Shown here piece by piece: positions 25,475 through 36,801 of a stretch of 64,000 nucleotides of DNA. Made by a program: the position numbers and the translations under genes. Position 1 is the stretch's first letter, and the number at the start of each line of letters is the position of its first letter. The stretch is from the NCBI RefSeq assembly GCF_016411865.1, contig NZ_JAEKJA010000002.1:62001-126000 (forward strand), in the 5' to 3' direction. Source of the DNA: Acuticoccus mangrovi (lineage in GTDB: Bacteria > Pseudomonadota > Alphaproteobacteria > Rhizobiales > Amorphaceae). Below the pieces are notes generated by a model that was given only the letters and a program-made list of their open reading frames with translations, searched no databases and was not told the DNA's origin.

Positions 25475-27298
25475 GTGATCGATCCGACGCCCCGCCTTGC
25501 CATTCCGCACCGGCTTGCCCGCCTCGTCGTCGTTGCCCTCACGCTCGCATGGTCGATGCTGCCGGCCTATGCGGCGGATGGCATCGCCATGCACGGTCGG
25601 CCCGCCCTTTCCGAGGGCGACCCCCTCCCCTACGCGAACCCCGACGCGCCCCAAGGCGGCCGCATCACCTTCGGCGCGCTGGGCTCCTTCGACAGCCTCA
25701 ACCCGTTGATCCCGCGCGGAACGCGCGCCCCGGGCGCCCGCGATCCGCTCTACGGCAACCTCGTCTACGAGAGCCTCCTCGATCGCAACTACGACGAGCC
25801 CTTCTCCCTCTACGGGCTTCTCGCCTCGGATGTGGAGGTGCCGCCGGAGCGCGACTGGGTGCGCTTCACCATCGACCCCGAGGCGCGCTTTTCCGACGGC
25901 GAGCCGGTGACGGCCGAGGACGTGGTGTTCTCGCTGGAGCTCCTGCGCAAGGAAGGCTGGCCCTACGCCCGCACCTACTATTCCAAGGTGGAGGACATCG
26001 AGACGCCCGACGATCGCACCGTCGTGTTCCGTTTTCCGAACGCCGACGACCGCGAGCTGCCGCTGATCCTCGGTCTGATGCCGATCCTGCCGAAGCACGC
26101 CACCGACCCCGAGGCCTTTTCGCACACCACGCTGTCACCGCCGCCGGGCACCGGCCCCTACGTGATCGGCGACGTCGAAGGCGGACGCAGCGTGACCTAC
26201 GAGCGCAACCCCGACTACTGGGGCAACGACCACCCCCTCAACGCCGGACGCTACAACGCCGACGAGATTCGCTTCGTCTTCTATCGCGACGAGACGACGA
26301 TGTTCGAAGCCTTCAAGGCCGGCGAGATCGACGCCTACCTCGAGAGTGATGCCGGGCGTTGGGTCTCCGGCTACGCGTTCCCGGCGGTCTACGACGGCCG
26401 CATCGTGCGCGAGAGCGTGCCGACCGGCATTCCGCGCGGCATGTTCGCCTTCGTCTTCAACACCCGCCGCCCGCCCTTCGACGACGAGCGGGTGCGCCAG
26501 GCGATGAACCTCCTGTTCGACTTCCCGTGGATCAACGCCCAGCTCTTTCATGGCGCCTACACACGCACCACGAGCTTCTTCGTCGGCTCGGAGCTGCAAT
26601 CGACGGGGCACCCGGCGAGCGAAGCCGAGACACGGATGCTCGCCCCTTACGGCGGGGTCGTCGACGACGCCATCATGGCGGGCACCTGGCGGCCGCCGAC
26701 CTCGGACGGATCGGGCCGCGATCGCAAGAATGTGAGGGCGGCGCTCGGCCTCCTCGCCGAGGCCGGCTGGCGGATCGATGGTGGCCGCCTCGTCGACGGC
26801 GCCGGCGAGCCGTTCCGCTTCGAGATCCTGGTGGCGACGCGGGAGGACGAGCGCCTCGCCCTCGCCTATCAACGCCTGCTGCGCCCGGTGGGGATCGAGG
26901 CGCGGGTGCGCTACGTCGATTCCGGTCAGTACACCCAGCGCATGCTCGCCTTCGACTTCGACATGGCGCGCGTCTTCTGGCCGGCCTCCCTCTCGCCCGG
27001 CAACGAGCAGCTGCACCGCTGGTCGAGCGCCGCGGCCGACGTCGAGGGCTCCTTCAACTATGCCGGCGCCAAGGAGCCCGCCATCGACGCGATGATCGCC
27101 GAAATGCTCGCCGCCGAAGACCGAGGCGCGTTCGTCGACGCGGTGCGCGCGCTCGACCGGGTCTTGCTGTCGGGAAGCTATGTCATACCTCTTTACCATA
27201 GCCCCGATCAGTGGGTGGCGCGGGCGCGCCGCCTCGGGCGACCCGAGCGGCAGAGCCTTTCCGGCATTGAACTCGAAACATGGTGGGTGAACCCATGA
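25475..27298 (+). CDS. YejA-type extracellular solute-binding protein (family 5)
   Basis: Periplasmic binding protein of the oligopeptide family. GTG 25475 with AAAGG nearby begins a Sec signal peptide ending at AYAADG. The mature start IAMHGRPALSEGD...PYANPDAPQGG and FDSLNPLIPRG match YejA, the binding protein of the YejABEF microcin C/peptide importer. 607 residues. No yejB, yejE or yejF lies nearby, so it must serve a transporter encoded elsewhere or act without one. Its stop overlaps the start of a DsbA-family gene by four bases, suggesting coupled production. Confidence 0.88.
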   Translation: MIDPTPRLAIPHRLARLVVVALTLAWSMLPAYAADGIAMHGRPALSEGDPLPYANPDAPQGGRITFGALGSFDSLNPLIPRGTRAPGARDPLYGNLVYESLLDRNYDEPFSLYGLLASDVEVPPERDWVRFTIDPEARFSDGEPVTAEDVVFSLELLRKEGWPYARTYYSKVEDIETPDDRTVVFRFPNADDRELPLILGLMPILPKHATDPEAFSHTTLSPPPGTGPYVIGDVEGGRSVTYERNPDYWGNDHPLNAGRYNADEIRFVFYRDETTMFEAFKAGEIDAYLESDAGRWVSGYAFPAVYDGRIVRESVPTGIPRGMFAFVFNTRRPPFDDERVRQAMNLLFDFPWINAQLFHGAYTRTTSFFVGSELQSTGHPASEAETRMLAPYGGVVDDAIMAGTWRPPTSDGSGRDRKNVRAALGLLAEAGWRIDGGRLVDGAGEPFRFEILVATREDERLALAYQRLLRPVGIEARVRYVDSGQYTQRMLAFDFDMARVFWPASLSPGNEQLHRWSSAAADVEGSFNYAGAKEPAIDAMIAEMLAAEDRGAFVDAVRALDRVLLSGSYVIPLYHSPDQWVARARRLGRPERQSLSGIELETWWVNP

Positions 27299-27990
27299 GC
27301 CTCGGCCATATCGACGCGAGCGCGCTCGAGCCGTTGACCATCGACGTCGTGTCCGACGTCATGTGCCCCTGGTGCTTCATCGGCAAGCGACGGCTCGAAA
27401 AGGCTCTGAAGGAGGCGGCGGACGTCGACGTCACCGTCTCCTGGCATCCCTTCCAGCTCGACCCGACGCTGCCCCCTGAAGGCAAGGACCGCCAGCAATA
27501 TCTGACGGAGAAGTTCGGCAGCGTCGAAAGGGCGGCCTCGCTCTACGAGAACGTGAAGGCGGCGGGGGACCTGGAGGAGATCCCCTTCGCCTTCGACAGG
27601 ATCACGCGCTCGCCCAACACGCTCGACGCGCACCGGTTGATTCGCTGGGCCGGAATCGAGGGCGTCCAGGACGCCGTGGTGGAGCGCCTCTTCAACCTCT
27701 ATTTCATCGAGGGTGCCGACCTCACCAAGCCCGAGACGCTGGTGAGCGCGGCGCAGGATGCGGGCATGGACGGCGAGATGGTGGCGCGCCTTCTCGCGAG
27801 CGACGCCGACCTCGCCGAGACGGAGGCGGACGTGGTGCACGCCCAGGCGATCGGCGTGCAAGGCGTCCCCTGCTTCATCCTGGAGCGCAAATATGCGGTG
27901 AGCGGGGCGCAACCCGCCGAGGTTCTCGTCAACGCCATCCGCCAGGTAGCGGCCGAGAAGGCGGGCGGCGGCCCCGCCGAAGCGGAATAG
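27295..27990 (+). CDS. DsbA-family oxidoreductase (FrnE-like)
   Basis: Thioredoxin-fold oxidoreductase of the FrnE group, 231 residues. The active site is CPWC (Cys24-Cys27) in SDVMCPWCFIGKRRLE; the cis-Pro loop is GVQGVPCFILERKYAVSGAQP near the C-terminus and carries an extra Cys. No signal peptide is seen, so the protein is probably cytoplasmic. ATG 27295 overlaps the preceding stop (ATGA); an ATG 15 bases upstream is possible. Partner proteins are unknown. A G+C-rich 9-bp hairpin lies 41 bases past its stop. Confidence 0.88.
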   Translation: MSLGHIDASALEPLTIDVVSDVMCPWCFIGKRRLEKALKEAADVDVTVSWHPFQLDPTLPPEGKDRQQYLTEKFGSVERAASLYENVKAAGDLEEIPFAFDRITRSPNTLDAHRLIRWAGIEGVQDAVVERLFNLYFIEGADLTKPETLVSAAQDAGMDGEMVARLLASDADLAETEADVVHAQAIGVQGVPCFILERKYAVSGAQPAEVLVNAIRQVAAEKAGGGPAEAE

Positions 27991-28031
27991 CAGCCGCCCG
28001 AATAGGCCACGGCTCGCAGGACCGCGCGGCG

Positions 28032-28058
28032 GCCGGCGCCCCCATCGGCGGCGCCGGC
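28032..28058 (+). other. perfect 9-bp hairpin after the DsbA-like gene
   Basis: GCCGGCGCC (28032-28040) and GGCGCCGGC (28050-28058) with a 9-base loop, 41 bases after the DsbA-like stop. There is no T run, so it is at best a transcript-end stabiliser or a Rho-assisted terminator. Confidence 0.35.
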
Positions 28059-28115
28059 GATCCGTCTCGCCCCGGCGTGGGCGGGCGCGGCCCTGCGCGA
28101 CCGACACCGCATAGC

Positions 28116-28144
28116 TTGACGTTGTGCCCAAGCCCCCATATGCG
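28116..28144 (+). promoter_or_regulatory. possible sigma-70-type purL promoter
   Basis: TTGACG (28116-28121), 17 bases, then TATGCG (28139-28144), 24 bases before the purL ATG. The -35 is good and the -10 weak. Confidence 0.4.
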
Positions 28145-28168
28145 CGCACTAACTTCGAGCGAGGGGCC

Positions 28169-30358
<2,190 letters not shown>

Positions 30359-30380
30359 CGGTATCCACGGAGAGCTAGCC

Positions 30381-30617
30381 ATGGCGATGGACCAGCACGA
30401 AATCGAGCGTCTGATCCGGGATGCGATCCCGGACGCCCGGGTGGAGATCCGCGATCTCGCGGGCGACGGCGACCACTATGCGGCCATCGTCGTCTCCGAA
30501 TCCTTCCGAGGCAAGACGCGCGTCGCCCAGCACAAACTGGTGTACGACGCCCTCAAAGGTCGCATGGGCGGTGAATTGCACGCCCTCGCCCTACAAACCG
30601 CCGCTCCGGACGCTTAA
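30381..30617 (+). CDS. bolA: BolA-family protein
   Basis: Partner of monothiol glutaredoxin in iron-sulfur cluster handling. 78 residues with the family pattern: IRDAIPDARVEIRDL, then HYAAIVVSESFRGKTRVAQHK (read in two parts, about residues 32-52) and VYDALKGRMGGELHALAL. The conserved His before the FxGK-like segment is present. It resembles the short IbaG/BolA2 type more than E. coli BolA. The neighbouring grxD supplies the expected partner. Confidence 0.93.
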   Translation: MAMDQHEIERLIRDAIPDARVEIRDLAGDGDHYAAIVVSESFRGKTRVAQHKLVYDALKGRMGGELHALALQTAAPDA

Positions 30618-30642
30618 GTTCCGCAGATATCCGCGAGGAACA

Positions 30643-30984
30643 ATGATGAGCAACGCGCAAGAGACCATCGACCAAGCCGTGAAGTCCAACGACGTGCTCC
30701 TTTTCATGAAGGGCACGCCGAACTTTCCGCAGTGCGGCTTTTCCGGCCAGGTGGTGCAGATCCTCGACTATCTCGGCGTGGAATATGGCGCCGTGAACGT
30801 CCTCGAGGACGACGCCATCCGCTCCGGCATCAAGGACTATTCCAACTGGCCGACGATCCCGCAGCTCTACGTGAAGGGCGAGTTCATCGGCGGATGCGAC
30901 ATCATCCGCGAGATGTTCCAGGCCGGCGAGCTGCAGGAGCACTTCGCCGGGGCCGGGATCCCCACCCGCGACACCGCGGCCTGA
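30643..30984 (+). CDS. grxD: monothiol glutaredoxin Grx4
   Basis: Carrier of [2Fe-2S] clusters, bound as a homodimer or with BolA. The CGFS active site is at residues 31-34, followed by the glutathione-binding WPTIPQLYVKGEFIGGCDI. 113 residues is the single-domain length. Either of two adjacent ATG codons (30643, 30646) could start it; GAGGA precedes both. A strong terminator follows ten bases after the stop and closes the purL-bolA-grxD operon. Confidence 0.96.
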   Translation: MMSNAQETIDQAVKSNDVLLFMKGTPNFPQCGFSGQVVQILDYLGVEYGAVNVLEDDAIRSGIKDYSNWPTIPQLYVKGEFIGGCDIIREMFQAGELQEHFAGAGIPTRDTAA

Positions 30985-30993
30985 GCAGATAGA

Positions 30994-31018
30994 GGGCGGC
31001 TCACCGAGTCGCCCTTTT
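30994..31018 (+). terminator. intrinsic terminator of purL-bolA-grxD
   Basis: 9-bp stem (GGGCGGCTC 30994-31002 with GAGTCGCCC 31006-31014, one G-T pair), 3-base loop, then TTTT. This is also the last typical sequence before composition shifts to A+T-rich. Confidence 0.85.
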
Positions 31019-31046
31019 CGCCCGGCGCCGGAGAAAGGCCGAGGAG

Positions 31047-32486
31047 ATTTAAATTATGCGGCTTTATGTCTCTGACGCTCGGAAAATGATCACTGCCATG
31101 AGGTTGTGGGCGCACTGCGTGGCGTGAAGTGCGTTTCAAACACCTGACTTCACCGTCCACGATTGCTTTTGACGACGAGTTGTGACCGTTGTTCTATAGC
31201 TCAACAGCGCTCTCTATACGTTAATATAAAGAAATTCTAATATATAGAACTACCCCGTAACTCTTATCCACTTAATCGCAATAAAGAATTCAAAATAACG
31301 TTTGCGCGAACTCACTATAGAAATGGTTTCTATATTTATTTTGGGTGTTGTTGTAATCGAATCAGGTCTACATTCGCCCATACCTGGTGCAGTTCATTAT
31401 TTGTCAGTGGGAATAACCTTATCTCTCAATATACGATTTATCGATTCTATCTGCTCTATAGACCTTGCACCTTCAGCAATCTCATTGCTTAGTTGTTCGT
31501 GGCGATAATTATTATATACTCTGATAATTTCCTTACAATATTCTATGTACTTATATTTATCTTCAAAGTAAGAAACGATATCGCTATCTATTTTCTGGAA
31601 TGAAAGTTCGAATTTCTTAAATTCAGCCGAATTGTCGATGAATTGCCCTAATCCGCCATCATAACTTATTTTGCCAGCTTTTGACCGAGGGCCGAAAAAA
31701 CGAAAGTACCCATATCCATATATATTTCTTCCTGCGGTATTAGTTGAATATATGTAATTTAAATCAAATTCATTCCTGGATACGTTTACAGAATTAAAAT
31801 GTCCATGCAATATACCTTTTGGCGTAAAAGCGGCGCCTTCGATTTTCAGCTCCGCTGTATGTTTAGACCATTTAATCGAGACTATCGCAAATCCACGAGC
31901 GAGCTCAGAATCATTTTCAGTTTCTGCCGTAAGAGGATCAGTGGTTGTTTTGGATGAACGTTGTGAAACTTGATAAAAATCTTCAAAATAAACACCCTCC
32001 ATACGAAGCGCTGATGAATTAAATAATCGCCTAAACCAAGACGAATGTCGTACAAAGGTTAGAGCTACATACACAAGAATCCACAAAAGTGCGCTAACGA
32101 TATATGTGATTATAAGAAATTGCCTGTATCCATCAGGTCTTTTCCCTTCTTGTCCAAAACCGGAAAGCTCAATTCCGTATAACACTAGTCCAACTGAAGC
32201 AGCAGAAATTATTGATTTTAGAATTTCTTGCATAATTATTCACTATTATGTGCGTTTTGCGTAAATTCGCCCAGTATTAATGCCACGTTCCACGACATTT
32301 CTGTGATTGATAGGCTTTTATTATTGGGGCTGCATTTTTTATATACGTTAAAAATATTTGACTGTTATAATCTCAATAGCAACCAGCTCGTGAGAGATCT
32401 CTATTAGAAACACCTAAATTTAACTGAGTTTTAATTTTAGCAAGCATGAACACTATTCACAAGGAAAAACTGCTTCGGTACTAGCT
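31047..32486. other. A+T-rich islet of foreign composition
   Basis: From about 31047 to 32486 the base composition drops sharply (sampled 60-base rows hold roughly 22-42% G+C, with about 50% in the first 150 bases), against well over 60% on both sides. It lies between the purL operon terminator and the 3' end of an ABC permease gene. The 412-base gap 30985-31396 holds the terminator, then no gene I can support; a 7-bp inverted repeat (GTGAAGT/ACTTCAC, 31124-31153) lies in it. The gap 32234-32494 holds a 10-base palindrome (32393-32402) and likely the promoter of the single gene. I see no tRNA, integrase or transposase. Confidence 0.75.
31397..32233 (-). CDS. two-TM, beta-rich membrane protein resembling S-2TMbeta/Cap15 effectors
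   Basis: Unnamed protein of 278 residues with A+T-rich codons unlike all its neighbours. Hydrophobic segments at about residues 5-23 and 39-61 are joined by a short polar loop. A basic stretch (RHSSWFRRLF) follows, then about 140 residues of alternating pattern rich in Tyr, Phe, Gly and Ile (LRMEGVYFEDFY; GFAIVSIKW; LKIEGAAF; NYIYST; YGYGYFRFF; GGLGQFID; FELSFQKI), which I read as eight or so beta strands. A charged helical tail fills 216-278. This order matches the S-2TMbeta domain of CBASS-linked effectors such as Cap15, but Cap15 lacks the long tail, and no CD-NTase is present. The function call is inference. Confidence 0.5.
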   Translation of the reverse strand: MQEILKSIISAASVGLVLYGIELSGFGQEGKRPDGYRQFLIITYIVSALLWILVYVALTFVRHSSWFRRLFNSSALRMEGVYFEDFYQVSQRSSKTTTDPLTAETENDSELARGFAIVSIKWSKHTAELKIEGAAFTPKGILHGHFNSVNVSRNEFDLNYIYSTNTAGRNIYGYGYFRFFGPRSKAGKISYDGGLGQFIDNSAEFKKFELSFQKIDSDIVSYFEDKYKYIEYCKEIIRVYNNYRHEQLSNEIAEGARSIEQIESINRILRDKVIPTDK

Positions 32487-32494
32487 TGACACAT

Positions 32495-33252
32495 TCACGC
32501 GCGTATGCGGTAGCCGGTGCGGAACATGCGCCAGATGACGGTGAGGCACACCGCCGCGAAGAGGCCGATCATCGCGAGGGCGAAGGGAAGGCTGACATCC
32601 GCCTCACCGAAGAAGGTCCAGCGGTAGGTGGAGATCAGGTAGACCACCGGGTTGAAGAAGGTCACCGTCTGCCAGGCCGGCGGCAGCATCGAGATCGAAT
32701 AGAAGCTGCCCCCGAGGAACACCAGCGGCGTAATGATGAGGAGCGGCACCAGCTGGAGCTGCTCGAAGTTCCTCGCCCAGATGCCGATGATGAAGCCGAA
32801 CAGCGAGAACACCACGCACGTCACGGCGAGCATCACGAACATCATCACCGGATGCGCCACGTGGAGCTCCAAGAAGACGCTCGCGGTGATGAGGATGACC
32901 GAGCCGACGATGAACGACTTGGTCGCCGCCGCCCCGACGAAGCCGATGACGATCTCCAGATAGGAGACCGGTGCGGACAGGAGCTCGTAGATCGAGCCGA
33001 CGAACTTCGGGAAGAAGATCCCGAAAGAGGCGTTGTTCACCGCCTGGACCAATACCGTGAGCATCACGAGCCCCGGCACGATGAAGGTGGCGTAGCTCAC
33101 CCCCTCCACCTGCTCGATGCGCGAGCCGATCGCCGTGCCGAACACCACGAAATAGAGCGAGGTTGTGATCACCGGCGAGATCAGCGACTGGAGCATGGTG
33201 CGCAGCGCCCGCATCATCTCGTGGCGATAGATCGTCCAGACGGCCAGCCAGT

Positions 33253-33256
<4 letters not shown>
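32495..33256 (-). CDS. ABC-2 type transporter permease (YadH-like)
   Basis: Membrane subunit of an ABC exporter, 253 residues with six hydrophobic segments. MNWLAVWTIYRHEMMRALRT, the ITTSLYFVVFGTAIGSRI helix and TFIVPGLVML closely follow E. coli YadH; the segment PLLIITPLVFLGGSFYSIS before the last helices is the ABC-2 signature. Its ATG overlaps the stop of the ATPase gene by four bases. Cargo is unknown. Its 3' end abuts the A+T-rich islet, but its own composition is normal and the gene looks complete. Confidence 0.9.
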
Positions 33257-34179
<923 letters not shown>

Positions 34180-34301
34180 GATGCTCCGTCGCCGCACCGA
34201 CCGGGGTGCCGTCGTTGTTGCGTGGCATAGCACGGTCGGCACGGGGCCGTCCCGCCGAGGCAGGCCCGTCGCGGGTGCCGGGAAGGTGAACCTATCGTGA
34301 C

Positions 34302-34329
34302 TTGGTGCCGATCGCCGCAGCGCTATCAT
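34302..34329 (+). promoter_or_regulatory. possible msrA promoter
   Basis: TTGGTG (34302-34307), 16 bases, TATCAT (34324-34329), followed by AAGGAG and the ATG at 34355. The -10 has one G+C-type change from consensus. Confidence 0.35.
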
Positions 34330-34354
34330 CCCCGGCGAACAAGGAGATCGCCCC

Positions 34355-34972
34355 ATGGCCCAACGTCTTCGCTCCAGTCTCGCCGCGGCGGCGGCCACTC
34401 TCGCCCTCGCCGCTCTCACCCTCGCCGGTCCGGCATCCGCCGAGACGCGGAGCGCGGTCTTCGCCGGTGGCTGCTTCTGGTGCGTCGAGGCCGACTTCGA
34501 CAAGGTCGACGGGGTGACCGACACCGTCTCCGGCTTCACCGGCGGGAGGCTCGCGAACCCCACCTACAAGGACGTCGCCTATAGCGACACGGGCCACTAC
34601 GAGGCGGTGAAGGTGACCTACGATCCGGCGAAGGTGAGCTACCGCGCGCTGGCCGACTACTTCTTCCACCACGTCGACCCGACCGACGCCGGCGGCCAGT
34701 TCTGCGACCGCGGCGACAGCTACCGCACCGCGATCTTCGTGGACGGGCCGGAGCAGCGCGCCGCCGCGGAGGCCGCCAAGGCGGCGGCGAACGACGCGCT
34801 GAAGGGTGCCGTGGTGACGCCCGTGGTCGACGCGACCCCGTTCTATCCGGCGGAGGACTACCACCAGGACTACTATCTCAAGAACCCGCTCCGCTACCGC
34901 TACTATCGCTGGAACTGCGGCCGCGACGCGCGGGTCGAAGAGGTGTGGAAGAACGCCAAGCCCGCGTCCTGA
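34355..34972 (+). CDS. msrA: exported peptide-methionine (S)-S-oxide reductase
   Basis: Repairs oxidised methionine. The first 30 residues form a Sec signal peptide (RSSLAAAAATLALAALTLAG, cleavage after PASA), so the enzyme probably acts in the periplasm. The catalytic motif GGCFWC places Cys40 as nucleophile with Glu46 nearby; the resolving Cys188 is in YRWNCGRD. 205 residues. It needs an electron donor in the periplasm; none is encoded here. AAGGAG precedes the ATG by ten bases. Confidence 0.94.
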   Translation: MAQRLRSSLAAAAATLALAALTLAGPASAETRSAVFAGGCFWCVEADFDKVDGVTDTVSGFTGGRLANPTYKDVAYSDTGHYEAVKVTYDPAKVSYRALADYFFHHVDPTDAGGQFCDRGDSYRTAIFVDGPEQRAAAEAAKAAANDALKGAVVTPVVDATPFYPAEDYHQDYYLKNPLRYRYYRWNCGRDARVEEVWKNAKPAS

Positions 34973-35011
34973 GCGCCCCGGCGGGTCACTCCCTCCCCCT
35001 CTCCGCCGGCC

Positions 35012-36460
35012 TCAGCGGGCCGGCGGCTGGAAGTGGCCGGCGGCCTCTTCGATCACGCGGGCGATGGGCATCAACCCGTCCTCCTCGAATGGACGGCCGA
35101 TGAGCTGCAGACCGAGCGGCAGCCCGGTTTCCGACAGCCCGGCCGGCACCGAGATGCCCGGCAGCCCGGCCATGTTCACCGGCACGGTGAAGACGTCGTT
35201 GAGGTACATCTCCACCGGGTCGGGCTTGCCGCCGATCGAGAAGGCCGGCCCCGGCGCGGTGGGGGTCAGGAGCGCGTCGATGTCCTTCTCGAAGGCGCGG
35301 TTGAAGTCGCGCGCGATGAGGCTGCGCACCTTCTGGGCCCGCAGATAGTAGGCGTCGTAGTAGCCCGCCGAGAGGACGTAGGTGCCGATCAGGATGCGGC
35401 GCTTCACCTCGTCGCCGAAGCCGGCCGCGCGCGTCGCCTCGTACATGCCGATGATGTCGTCGCCCTCGACGCGCAGGCCGTAGCGCACGCCGTCGTAGCG
35501 GGCGAGGTTGGACGAGGCCTCGGCCGGCGCGACGATGTAGTAGGCCGCCAGCGCATACTTCGTGTGGGGCAGCGACACGGGGACGATCTCGGCGCCGGCG
35601 TCCTTCAGCCAGTCGATGCCCTGCTGCCAGAGGGCATCGAGGGCCGGCGGCATCGGGTCGACCCGATATTCCTTCGGGATGCCGATGCGCTTGCCCTTCA
35701 CCCCACCCTCGAGCGCCGCCTCGTAGTCCGGCACGGGGCGGTCGACGGAGGTGGAATCCTTCAGATCCAGCGAGGCCATCTCACGCAGGAGGATCGCTGC
35801 ATCCTTCACCGTGCGGGCGATGGGACCGGCCTGGTCGAGCGAGGAGGCGAAGGCGACGATACCCCAGCGCGAGCAGCGCCCGTAGGTGGGCTTGATGCCG
35901 ACGGTCGCCGTCAGCGCCGCCGGCTGACGGATCGAGCCGCCGGTGTCGGTGCCTGTCGCGCCGGCGCAAAGGTGCGCCGCCACCGCCGCCGCCGAGCCGC
36001 CGGACGAGCCGCCCGGGACGAGATTCTCGCCCCAGGGGTTCAGCACCGGGCCGAAGGCGCTCGTCTCGTTGGAGGAGCCCATGGCGAACTCGTCGAGATT
36101 GAGCTTGCCGAGGAGGACGGCGCCGGCGTCCCACAGATTCTGGGTGACGGTCGATTCGTAGGTGGGCGTGAAGTTGCCGAGGATCTTCGATCCGGCGGTG
36201 GTGCGCACGCCCTCGGTGCAGAAGAGATCCTTGATGCCGAGGGGGATGCCCTCGAGCGCCCTCCCCGTCCCGGCGGCGAGCCGCGTGTCGGACGCCTCGG
36301 CCATCTCGTGCGCCCGCTCCGGCGTGACCGTGATGAAGGCGTTGAGGTCGGACGCCTCGATCGCCGTGAGGTAGGCCTCGGTGAGCTCGGTGGCGCGAAT
36401 CTCCTTGGCGGCGAGCTTGTCGCGCGCCTCGGCGATGGTGAGGTCGGTGAGCGCGCTCAT
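35012..36460 (-). CDS. gatA: Asp-tRNA(Asn)/Glu-tRNA(Gln) amidotransferase subunit A
   Basis: Amidase subunit of the GatCAB complex, which makes Gln-tRNA (and perhaps Asn-tRNA) from misacylated precursors. The Ser-cisSer-Lys triad is visible: Lys in [10 protein letters not shown], the Ser cluster [12 protein letters not shown] and [10 protein letters not shown]. 482 residues is normal. Its ATG overlaps the gatC stop by four bases. gatB does not follow; the convergent msrA does, so gatB must be elsewhere. Confidence 0.97.
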   Translation of the reverse strand: MSALTDLTIAEARDKLAAKEIRATELTEAYLTAIEASDLNAFITVTPERAHEMAEASDTRLAAGTGRALEGIPLGIKDLFCTEGVRTTAGSKILGNFTPTYESTVTQNLWDAGAVLLGKLNLDEFAMGSSNETSAFGPVLNPWGENLVPGGSSGGSAAAVAAHLCAGATGTDTGGSIRQPAALTATVGIKPTYGRCSRWGIVAFASSLDQAGPIARTVKDAAILLREMASLDLKDSTSVDRPVPDYEAALEGGVKGKRIGIPKEYRVDPMPPALDALWQQGIDWLKDAGAEIVPVSLPHTKYALAAYYIVAPAEASSNLARYDGVRYGLRVEGDDIIGMYEATRAAGFGDEVKRRILIGTYVLSAGYYDAYYLRAQKVRSLIARDFNRAFEKDIDALLTPTAPGPAFSIGGKPDPVEMYLNDVFTVPVNMAGLPGISVPAGLSETGLPLGLQLIGRPFEEDGLMPIARVIEEAAGHFQPPAR

Positions 36461-36744
36461 TCGACCACCTTCGGCACGACGAAGAAGCCGTCGTCGGCCG
36501 CGGGTGCGTTGGCGAGCACGCGCTCGGGGTTGCCGCCGTCCGTCACCTCGTCGACACGGCGGCGCAGCGAGGCGTCGACCGCGGCGGTCATCGGCGCGAC
36601 GCCGTCGACGTCCACCTCGTTGAGTTGCTCGACGAAGCCGAGGATGGCGTTCAACTCGTCCTGCAGACGGACAGCCTCATCGTCGCCCACCTTGATGCGG
36701 GCGAGGTGCGCCACCCGGCGCACCGTTTCGAGATCAACGGACAT
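36457..36744 (-). CDS. gatC: Asp-tRNA(Asn)/Glu-tRNA(Gln) amidotransferase subunit C
   Basis: Small GatCAB subunit that wraps around GatA and GatB. 95 residues with the family start [17 protein letters not shown], then [13 protein letters not shown] and the C-terminal LRRDEV-like segment as [11 protein letters not shown], ending in FFVVPKVVE. Coupled to gatA by a four-base overlap. Confidence 0.95.
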   Translation of the reverse strand: MSVDLETVRRVAHLARIKVGDDEAVRLQDELNAILGFVEQLNEVDVDGVAPMTAAVDASLRRRVDEVTDGGNPERVLANAPAADDGFFVVPKVVE

Positions 36745-36801
36745 GAAGGTCGCTCCAAAGGTCGCGTTCGCCTACCACCGGCGGGGTCGGCTGCGCAACG
36801 G

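Noticed and set aside
31250-31381. 43-codon minus-strand frame just after the islet gene
   Set aside because: No Shine-Dalgarno, no hydrophobic or family pattern, and length expected by chance, although an immunity or antitoxin peptide there would have been of interest.
31302-31508. 68-codon plus-strand frame with a hydrophobic start, overlapping the islet gene's 3' end
   Set aside because: Begins at TTG, antisense overlap of over 100 bases, no ribosome binding site.
31215-32351. Direct repeat TATACGTTAA at 31215-31224 and 32342-32351 flanking the islet gene
   Set aside because: Ten A+T-rich bases recur by chance in 1.4 kb of such DNA; the copies do not sit at the composition borders, so they are not good attachment sites.
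32366-32381. TTGACT and TATAAT close together in the islet (plus strand)
   Set aside because: Only two bases separate the hexamers, far from the 16-18 needed for a sigma-70 promoter.
34973-35011. CCGGCGG/CCGCCGG repeat between msrA and gatA
   Set aside because: Short arms, 18-base loop, no T run; not a convincing terminator.
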